From assembly GCA_038211505.1 (NCBI GenBank), contig JBBQVO010000191.1:1-5928 (forward strand): a stretch of DNA of 5,928 nucleotides, read 5' to 3'. Origin of the DNA: JBBQVO01 sp038211505. GTDB lineage: Bacteria; Chloroflexota; Dehalococcoidia; DSTF01; JACRBR01. The notes beneath the pieces were generated by a model. The model was not told the origin of the DNA. It searched no databases and worked only from the letters and a program-made list of their open reading frames with translations. Positions 1 to 4,783 of the stretch are shown here, piece after piece (positions within the stretch are counted from its first letter, which is position 1; each line of letters begins with the position of its first letter). The position numbers and the translations under genes are program-made.

Positions 1-889
1 CGGGGCCGATCATTTCTTGTATGTACAGGATGTCGCTGTAGGCCTTGTTCTTCGTGACCGTGCTCGCCCATAGCGGACGCTGCACACGCGCCCCGTGCGC
101 CTGCAGTTTCTTGAAGCGCTCGCTGCCGAATACGGCCTGAAAACGCTCGTAGGCGACCTGTGCATTCGCGACCGCCACTTTGCCGAGCAATCCCCGCAAC
201 GTCGCCTGCTCGCTCGCCGCCGCATTCGCCAGCTTCTCCTCGATCAGCTTGTCGGCCGACGTATCGACGCGGCTGACGAAGAAGCTCGCCACCGAGTTCG
301 ACGCCTTCACGTCTTCGCCCGCCTCAACGCGCCGCTCGAGGCCGCGCACATACGCCTCCATCACCTGCTCGTAGAACGCGATCGCGAAGATCAGCGTGAT
401 GTTGATGTTCACGCCCGCGGCGACGCACTCTTCGATCGCCGGAATGCCTTCGCTCGTCGCCGGGATCTTCACCATCAGATTCGGGCGGTCGATGCGCGAC
501 CACCAGAGCTTCGCTTCGTCGATCGTCGGCTGCGTCTGAAACGCCTTCTCCGGCGACACTTCGATGCTCACAAACCCATCGCCCCCGCCCGACGAGTCGT
601 ACACGCCGCGCAAGATGTCGCAGGCGTGCTGGATGTCGTCGATGGCGATCTGCTCGAACATGTCGCGCGGCTCGACGCCTTGCTTCACGAGCTCGCGGAT
701 CTGTTCGTCGTAGTCGTCGCCGGCGCCGATCGCCTGCGCGAAGATCGTCGGGTTCGCCGTCACGCCGCGAATGCCGTTCTCGTCGACGTATCGCTTCAGC
801 CCCCCGTCGTGCAGCATGTTGCGGCGGATGAAGTCCAGCCACGGCGACTGCCGCTGCTTGTCGTAGAGTTCGACCATCGGGTTAGCCAT
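1..889 (-). CDS. tal: Transaldolase, C-terminus cut by the window edge
   Basis: Transfers a dihydroxyacetone unit from sedoheptulose-7-phosphate to glyceraldehyde-3-phosphate through a lysine Schiff base, in the cytoplasm (non-oxidative pentose phosphate pathway). I translated 296 codons without a stop. Family signature 1 is present as GVTANPTIF (residues 42-50) and signature 2 as NLMVKIPAT (137-145), with K141 as the Schiff-base lysine. By alignment from memory with E. coli TalB, D19, N46, E110, N163, T165, S202 and R207 match the catalytic and phosphate-binding residues, so the enzyme looks active. The end QRPLWASTVTKNKAYSD is typical of the longer transaldolases (about 360-380 residues), so roughly 70 residues or more lie outside the window. 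The ATG at 889 lies inside the end of rpiB (ATGGCTAA, 8-base overlap) and has AAGGAG 7 bases upstream. It is the third gene of the tkt-rpiB-tal operon. A Tal-Pgi fusion cannot be excluded from this piece. Confidence 0.95.
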   Translation of the reverse strand, partial: MANPMVELYDKQRQSPWLDFIRRNMLHDGGLKRYVDENGIRGVTANPTIFAQAIGAGDDYDEQIRELVKQGVEPRDMFEQIAIDDIQHACDILRGVYDSSGGGDGFVSIEVSPEKAFQTQPTIDEAKLWWSRIDRPNLMVKIPATSEGIPAIEECVAAGVNINITLIFAIAFYEQVMEAYVRGLERRVEAGEDVKASNSVASFFVSRVDTSADKLIEEKLANAAASEQATLRGLLGKVAVANAQVAYERFQAVFGSERFKKLQAHGARVQRPLWASTVTKNKAYSDILYIQEMIGP

Positions 890-1355
890 CAATCTTCTCC
901 TTCTGTCGCGTGAAGCGCGCTTCGATCGCCATCACCTTCTTCAGCCGCCGCACGTGCCGCTCGTCGCCCGAAAACTCCGCCGCAACAAAGGCGCGCACAA
1001 GCTCCAGCGCGAGCTCAGATCCAATCACGCGCGCGCCCAGCGTCAGCACATTCATATCGTCGTGCTCGACGCCCTGATGGGCCGAATATGTATCGTGACA
1101 CACGGCCGCCCGCACGCCCGGTATCTTGCACGCCGCGATCGATGCGCCGACTCCGCTGCCGCAGAGCAGCACGCCGCGATCCGCCGCGCCCGATGTGATC
1201 GACGTGCCAATCGCCTCCGCGTAGTCCGGATAGTCCACCGGCGCCATACTATCGGTGCCGAGATCGATCCCGTCGTGACCGCGCGCGGTCAGGTCATCGA
1301 TGATGATCTGCTTCAACGGGAAGCCGGCATGATCCGCCGCCACCGCGATCCGCAC
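882..1355 (-). CDS. rpiB: Ribose-5-phosphate isomerase B
   Basis: Interconverts ribose-5-phosphate and ribulose-5-phosphate in the cytoplasm; member of the RpiB/LacAB family. The protein has 157 residues, the usual family length (about 145-160). The start MRIAVAADHAG gives the conserved D8-H9 pair. The phosphate loop and active site are CGSGVGASIAACK, with C65 in the position of the E. coli catalytic cysteine and S67 where E. coli has threonine. H98 and N102 in the HDDMN stretch, followed by VLTLGARVIG, are also family hallmarks. The presence of C65 favours the E. coli-like type over the mycobacterial type that uses a glutamate. The start codon is GTG, and the tkt stop shares its G (TAGTG), a one-base overlap. 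GGTGAAGG just upstream can serve as ribosome site. An isomerase between tkt and tal fits a dedicated pentose phosphate operon. LacAB-type galactose-6-phosphate isomerase is the alternative, but the neighbours argue against it. Confidence 0.95.
   Translation of the reverse strand: MRIAVAADHAGFPLKQIIIDDLTARGHDGIDLGTDSMAPVDYPDYAEAIGTSITSGAADRGVLLCGSGVGASIAACKIPGVRAAVCHDTYSAHQGVEHDDMNVLTLGARVIGSELALELVRAFVAAEFSGDERHVRRLKKVMAIEARFTRQKEKIDG
897..902 (-). promoter_or_regulatory. Strong ribosome binding site of tal inside rpiB
   Basis: AAGGAG on the minus strand, 7 bases before the tal ATG at 889. It lies within the last codons of rpiB, which supports both the chosen start and coupled translation of the two genes. 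Confidence 0.8.
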
Positions 1356-3391
1356 TATGCCTTCACCCCGCTCAGCCGATCCACCAGCGCCAGCGTCTTC
1401 TCGGCCACGTTCTCCGCCGTGAATCCCAACTCATGCAGCACCGTCGCGCCCGGCGCCGATGCGCCGAACCGGCCGTCGATGCCGATCGACACGCCGTCAT
1501 CGCCGACCCAGCGCTGCCAGCCGAGCGTCACGCCGGCCTCGACCGACACCCGCGCCCGGATCGCCGGCGGCAAGATCTCGTCGCGGTACGAGCGATCCTG
1601 CCGCTCGAAGATGTTCCAGCACGGCATGCTGACGACGCGCGCCCGCACACCGCGACCAGCCAGCAGCTTCTGCGCCTCGACCGCCAGTCCGACCTCCGAC
1701 CCCGTCGCCATGATGATCGCATTCGGCGCACCGCCCTCGGCCTCACTCACGACATACGCGCCACGCAACACACCCTCGCGTCCGGATCCGGCCGTGCCGG
1801 CAAGATTCGGTACCGCCTGCCGTGACAGCGCCAGCACCGTCGGCCCGTGATTCTCCAGCGCGATCTTCCACGCCATCGCCGTCTCATTCGGATCGGCGGG
1901 CCGGATCACCGTCAGCTCCGGGATCATCCGCAGCGCCATCACGTGCTCGATCGGCTGATGCGTCGGGCCGTCTTCGCCGAGGCCGACGCTGTCGTGCGTC
2001 ATCACGAAGATCGACCGAAACTCGCTCAGCGCCGCCAGCCGAATCGCCGGCCGCGCATAGTCCGTGAACACCAGGAACGTGGCGCAGAACGGGATCACGC
2101 CGCCATGCGCGCACATGCCGTTCACCGCCGACGCCATCCCGTGCTCACGAATGCCGTAGTAGATGTTGCGCCCCGCCGGAGTCTCGGCGTTCAGCGCGGG
2201 CTTGCCTTTGATCTCCGTGTTATTCGATTCGCTCAGATCCGCCGCTCCGCCGATCATGAGCGGCAGCGCATCGGCCAGCGCATTGATCACGTTGCCCGAT
2301 GCCACACGCGTCGCGACCGCCTTGTCGTCCGGCGAGTACGACGGCAACGCCGCATCCCATCCCGACGGCAGCCGCCCTGCGAGCGCCTCCCGCAGCTTCG
2401 CCGCCTCCGCCGGATATGCTACCGCGTACGCGTCGAAGCGCTTCTGCCACGTCTTCTGCTCTTCACCGCCACGGTCAATCGCTTCGCGGCAGTGCGCGAG
2501 CGCCTCATCGGGAACGTAAAACTGCTTGTCCGGCGGCCAGCCGTAGGCTTCTTTCGTCAGACGCACCTCGTCTTCGCCAAGCGCCGCACCGTGCGACTTC
2601 GAGGTGTCCTGCTTGTTCGGGCTGCCGAAGCCGATGTGCGTCCGCGCGACGATGAGCGATGGGCGACCCTTCTCGTCGCGCGCCGCTCGCAGCGCCGCCT
2701 CGACCTGTAGCGGATCCATCCCGTCGATCCGCTGCACATGCCAGCCGTACGCTTCGAAGCGCATGCCGGCGTCCTCGCTGTACGCGAGGCTCGTCGGTCC
2801 GTCGAGCTGCACGTGGTTCGCGTCGTTGAGCACGATCAGCTTGCCGAGACGCTGATGTCCGGCGAGTGAGCCCGATTCATGCGTGATGCCCTCTTGCAGC
2901 TCTCCGTCGCCGGTGATCACGTACGTGTAGTGGTCGATGATCTCGTGCCCAGGCCGGTTGAATGTCGCCGCCAGGAAGCGCTCCGCGATCGCCATGCCGA
3001 CGGCGTTGCCGAGACCCTGCCCGAGCGGCCCCGTCGTCGTCTCGGTGCCTGGAAGCAGGCCGTACTCCGGGTGGCCGGCCGTCGGGCTCTGCCACTGGCG
3101 GAAGTTCTTGATGTCGTCGAGCGTGATGCCGGGGTAGCCGAACAGATACTGGAGGCTATACAGCAGCATCGACGCGTGCCCGTTCGAGAGCACGAAGCGG
3201 TCGCGATCCGGCCACTTCGGTTCGGCGGGATTGTGCTTCAACACCCGATCCCACAGCACGAAGGCCATCACGGCCGCGCCCATCGGCGCGCCCGGGTGGC
3301 CGGAGTTCGCCTTCTGGACCGCATCGATCGACAGCGTGCGAATCGTATTGACGCACAGCTCGTCGATCTCGCTCAGATTCTGGTCGATCAT
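1355..3391 (-). CDS. tkt: Transketolase, thiamine-diphosphate dependent
   Basis: Moves two-carbon ketol units between sugar phosphates (xylulose-5-phosphate to ribose-5-phosphate or erythrose-4-phosphate), in the cytoplasm, using ThDP and a divalent metal. The full-length protein has 678 residues, normal for bacterial TktA. In order: an N-terminal ThDP-binding domain with SGHPG (H32), SNGHAS (H72), H107, GPLGQG (121-126) and the metal-binding motif GDG(161-163)...N192; then SKSHGA with H267. The pyrimidine-binding domain has GIREHGM with E416 as cofactor-activating glutamate, and DSVGLGEDGPTHQP with H466 and H478. The C-terminal domain begins near residue 550 (MATGSEVGLA). GDGELQEG and LNDAN differ slightly from the common GDGDLMEG and YDDN, but the metal ligands are kept. 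The ATG at 3391 has an in-frame TAG three codons upstream and GGAGGG 9 bases upstream, so the start is firm. First gene of the operon with rpiB and tal. Confidence 0.97.
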   Translation of the reverse strand: MIDQNLSEIDELCVNTIRTLSIDAVQKANSGHPGAPMGAAVMAFVLWDRVLKHNPAEPKWPDRDRFVLSNGHASMLLYSLQYLFGYPGITLDDIKNFRQWQSPTAGHPEYGLLPGTETTTGPLGQGLGNAVGMAIAERFLAATFNRPGHEIIDHYTYVITGDGELQEGITHESGSLAGHQRLGKLIVLNDANHVQLDGPTSLAYSEDAGMRFEAYGWHVQRIDGMDPLQVEAALRAARDEKGRPSLIVARTHIGFGSPNKQDTSKSHGAALGEDEVRLTKEAYGWPPDKQFYVPDEALAHCREAIDRGGEEQKTWQKRFDAYAVAYPAEAAKLREALAGRLPSGWDAALPSYSPDDKAVATRVASGNVINALADALPLMIGGAADLSESNNTEIKGKPALNAETPAGRNIYYGIREHGMASAVNGMCAHGGVIPFCATFLVFTDYARPAIRLAALSEFRSIFVMTHDSVGLGEDGPTHQPIEHVMALRMIPELTVIRPADPNETAMAWKIALENHGPTVLALSRQAVPNLAGTAGSGREGVLRGAYVVSEAEGGAPNAIIMATGSEVGLAVEAQKLLAGRGVRARVVSMPCWNIFERQDRSYRDEILPPAIRARVSVEAGVTLGWQRWVGDDGVSIGIDGRFGASAPGATVLHELGFTAENVAEKTLALVDRLSGVKA

Positions 3392-3400
3392 GCGGCGCTA

Positions 3401-3406
3401 CCCTCC
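3401..3406 (-). promoter_or_regulatory. Ribosome binding site of tkt
   Basis: GGAGGG on the minus strand, 9 bases before the ATG at 3391. A TAG in frame with tkt lies between the site and the ATG (3398-3400), so no longer start is possible. A GC-rich hairpin (3408-3426) ends one base upstream of this site. Confidence 0.75.
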
Positions 3407-3407
3407 G

Positions 3408-3426
3408 GCCGTCGTCGGGCGACGGC
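3408..3426 (-). other. Perfect 7-bp hairpin abutting the tkt ribosome site
   Basis: On the minus strand GCCGTCG and CGACGGC flank the loop CCCGA, giving a fully paired GC-rich stem. It is followed by one base and then by GGAGGG. In the mRNA this could keep the ribosome site exposed or slow initiation. It is not a terminator, since no T tract follows. The pairing is visible directly; any role is inference. Confidence 0.5.
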
Positions 3427-3501
3427 TGCGTACATCGCACAGGCTCCGCGAATGCCGGGACGGGAAACGTCGTTGGGGAGGCGCAGATTCAAGTGCTGGA
3501 C

Positions 3502-3527
3502 CGTGTTTCCACGTCGGCATCGTGCCG
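3502..3527 (-). other. Two tandem small hairpins near the 5' end of the tkt leader
   Basis: Reading the minus strand, CGGCA-CGA-TGCCG (3527-3515) is followed one base later by CGTG-GAAA-CACG (3513-3502). The second has a GNRA-type GAAA tetraloop. Both would lie close to the 5' end of the transcript if the promoter at 3541-3567 is used. No riboswitch class is recognised, and the TPP riboswitch core is absent. Confidence 0.4.
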
Positions 3528-3540
3528 GATTCGTACGCGC

Positions 3541-3567
3541 AGTATACCCGCCGTCACCTTACGCCAA
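3541..3567 (-). promoter_or_regulatory. Probable sigma-70-type promoter of the tkt-rpiB-tal operon
   Basis: On the minus strand TATACT (3546-3541) matches the -10 consensus at five of six bases. TTGGCG (3567-3562) is a partial -35 with a short 15-base spacer. Transcription would start near 3534, leaving a leader of about 140 bases before the tkt ATG. The -10 is good, while the -35 and spacing are weak. No better promoter was seen in the gap. Confidence 0.5.
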
Positions 3568-3588
3568 CGCGACGATTATGTATCGCAG

Positions 3589-3610
3589 CATCGCCCTTCG
3601 CGCTGCGATG
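3589..3610. repeat. Hairpin, possible inverted partner of the REP-like repeat
   Basis: CATCGC (3589-3594) and GCGATG (3605-3610) form a perfect 6-bp stem around CCTTCGCGCT. Read on the minus strand, GTCATCGCAGCGC resembles the repeat at 3709, but the outer stem bases have changed on both sides together, from TTCC/GGAA to ATCGC/GCGAT. Such paired change would fit a structured element. The similarity is partial, so this is tentative. Confidence 0.3.
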
Positions 3611-3708
3611 ACGCGGGGGCCACACGAATCAGTGCCGCCACGGACGACAGCGTTACACCCAACGACCCGCACGTCGTATCCGTAGCCGATTTCTCGAGCC
3701 GATCACAC

Positions 3709-3738
3709 TGTCGTTCCGAGCGCAGCCGAGGAATCTCT
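3709..3738 (+). repeat. REP-like dispersed repeat (GTCATTCCGAGCG...GAGGAATC type)
   Basis: The stretch beginning TGTCGTTCCGAGCGCAGC and continuing CGAGGAATCTCT closely resembles a short repeat found in many unrelated bacterial genomes, which commonly turns up in spurious translations as peptides like FRAKRGIP. On the minus strand here the shadow frame indeed reads EIPRLRSERQ. TTCC and GGAA flank a 12-base centre and can pair. Identification is from memory of the consensus; copy number in this genome is unknown. Confidence 0.5.
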
Positions 3739-3847
3739 CCGATGGCGCCAACAGTCCCCGATCGCGAACCCTGCCACCGCGTCCCGATGGGCTCGACACA
3801 CACCGTACGCGACGAGTGCTCGCTAGCGCCGTGCTCGCGCAGGTCTC

Positions 3848-4681
3848 TTACGGCGTGGCGTCGCCAGCGATGTTCGGCAGATCCTTCACCTCATACGGCA
3901 GATTGAAGTCGCCGCTATCGACGGTTTTGCTTACCGCCGTCGCCTCGATCGTTGACGCGTTCGCTCCCTCGCTGACGACCGAAAGAATCACTCCATCGTC
4001 GGTGAAGCACTGGGTGCTGATCTCGCTCGTCGTGTTGTCTTTCGTCTTGTAGCAGGTGCCGTCCTGGCCGGCGATCGTCTTCTTGGTCGTCTCCAGTATC
4101 GTGACATTCGCGTTCTGAAAGTCCTTCAACGAGTCGGCGAGACTGCCGATCGGGTTCGCGCCGCTCGGATCGTTCTTGAAACAGACGCCCTGGCCATCTG
4201 GGATACCGAACAACGCGCCGAAATCACCTGCGTTCTTGAGACAGAACGCCGACGTGTCGGTCGTTTCGATAAAGATGATCGCGACATCTTGCCCGTCCTG
4301 CTTGCCGCTTACGTCGAAGCGGAACTTATTGGTGCCGTCCTTCGTCAATGTCAACTGCCCGTCGGTGAACGCGGCGCCACCAGAATCACCGCTGAGGGTG
4401 TACGTGCCCTTGAACGTCGAATCGGCGAACTTCTGCGCCACCGCCTTGATCTGCGGGTCGCCGCCGTCGCCGCTCGCCACCGGCGGCGACGCCGGCGTGC
4501 TCGCCGCGCCCGAAGTCGCCCCCGATCCCGGTGTCGACTTCCCGACGGCCGTGGCCGCGCCAGGCGTCGCGACAGCGGTGGAGGTTTTGTCTTTGCTGCT
4601 GGTGCCGCCGCCACACGCCGCGGCCAGCGTCGCGACCGCCACGACGAGCGTGGCAGCGATGATCAGTGCTCTGCGGGACAT
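3848..4681 (-). CDS. Secreted lipoprotein of unknown function
   Basis: 277 residues. Residues 1-22 form a lipoprotein signal: MSRR, a hydrophobic stretch (ALIIAATLVVAVATL), then LAAAC with C23 as the likely lipidated cysteine followed by GGG. Residues 24-74 are a low-complexity Gly/Ala/Ser/Thr/Pro linker, typical of a tether at the outer face of the membrane. Residues 75-277 form a globular domain with alternating polar/apolar strands (for example GTYTLSG, GQLTLTKDG, KFRFDVSG) and four cysteines (C147, C167, C210, C225) that could form two disulfides. The overall style recalls LppX/LprG-like and similar lipid- or ligand-binding lipoproteins, but I cannot assign a family. The frame stays open far upstream, antisense to hflX, so the start rests on the signal peptide and on GAGAGGAAG just before the ATG at 4681. 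It is divergent from hflX. Confidence 0.85.
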   Translation of the reverse strand: MSRRALIIAATLVVAVATLAAACGGGTSSKDKTSTAVATPGAATAVGKSTPGSGATSGAASTPASPPVASGDGGDPQIKAVAQKFADSTFKGTYTLSGDSGGAAFTDGQLTLTKDGTNKFRFDVSGKQDGQDVAIIFIETTDTSAFCLKNAGDFGALFGIPDGQGVCFKNDPSGANPIGSLADSLKDFQNANVTILETTKKTIAGQDGTCYKTKDNTTSEISTQCFTDDGVILSVVSEGANASTIEATAVSKTVDSGDFNLPYEVKDLPNIAGDATP

Positions 4682-4685
4682 GCGT

Positions 4686-4694
4686 CTTCCTCTC
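4686..4694 (-). promoter_or_regulatory. Ribosome binding site that fixes the lipoprotein start
   Basis: GAGAGGAAG on the minus strand, with AGGA 6 bases before the ATG at 4681. It decides the start within a frame that remains open for more than 400 codons further upstream. Confidence 0.65.
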
Positions 4695-4720
4695 GATCTG
4701 CGCCGACGGGCCGTCCGATC

Positions 4721-4748
4721 ACTATACTCCATGCCTTTCGCCGGACAG
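4721..4748 (-). promoter_or_regulatory. Probable promoter of the lipoprotein gene
   Basis: On the minus strand TATAGT (4726-4721) matches the -10 consensus at five of six bases. CTGTCC (4748-4743), 16 bases upstream, is a poor -35 that lies within the left arm of the inverted repeat. Transcription would begin near 4714, giving a leader of about 33 bases. Confidence 0.45.
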
Positions 4749-4782
4749 CGGTGAATGCAATGTATCTCTGTTACGCTGTCCG
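4742..4782. promoter_or_regulatory. Perfect 9-bp inverted repeat between lipoprotein and hflX
   Basis: CGGACAGCG (4742-4750) and CGCTGTCCG (4774-4782) are exact reverse complements separated by 23 bases, with 32 bases between matching points, about three helical turns. The left arm covers the -35 region of the lipoprotein promoter. The right arm overlaps the TACGCT element and ends one base before the hflX ATG at 4784. It could be a shared operator, or an RNA hairpin in a longer hflX transcript. The repeat is seen directly; the role is inference. Confidence 0.55.
4772..4777 (+). promoter_or_regulatory. Possible -10 element for a leaderless hflX transcript
   Basis: TACGCT fits the TANNNT pattern and ends 6 bases before the ATG at 4784, the spacing expected when transcription starts at the start codon. 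No convincing -35 is seen. No Shine-Dalgarno sequence precedes this ATG, which is consistent with a leaderless message but does not prove it. Confidence 0.3.
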
Positions 4783-4783
4783 C

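Larger units (their letters stand above)
3392..3847. other. Gap without a convincing gene between lipoprotein and tkt
   Basis: About 450 bases. The right part holds a REP-like repeat and a pair of 8-base direct repeats (GTGCTCGC at 3816-3823 and 3831-3838). The middle holds a hairpin that may be a second, inverted repeat copy. The left part holds the tkt promoter and leader. Short open frames here (for example 3576-3803 minus and 3493-3906 plus) have no ribosome site or recognisable protein. No clear hairpin-plus-T-tract terminator follows the lipoprotein gene, so read-through toward tkt remains possible. Confidence 0.6.

Noticed and set aside
95..913. Plus-strand 272-residue open frame
   Set aside because: Arg/His/Val-rich antisense shadow of tal, a common effect of high GC content; no ribosome site or domain.
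954..2710. Long plus-strand open frames (954-1850 and 1847-2710)
   Set aside because: Antisense to rpiB and tkt, which have complete catalytic motifs; low-complexity Arg-rich translations.
3392..3540. TPP riboswitch upstream of ThDP-dependent transketolase
   Set aside because: The conserved CUGAGA and CUGAU-type core segments are not present in the leader on the minus strand.
2879..3685. Plus-strand 268-residue open frame running into the gap
   Set aside because: Mostly antisense to the N-terminus of tkt; the part in the gap shows no protein-like composition or start signal.
3576..3803. Minus-strand 75-residue open frame in the gap
   Set aside because: Its most protein-like segment (EIPRLRSERQ) is the translation of the REP-like repeat, and no ribosome site precedes its start.
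3816..3838. Two GTGCTCGC direct repeats 15 bases apart after the lipoprotein stop
   Set aside because: Only two short GC-rich copies; no hairpin with T tract, so neither a terminator nor an array can be supported.
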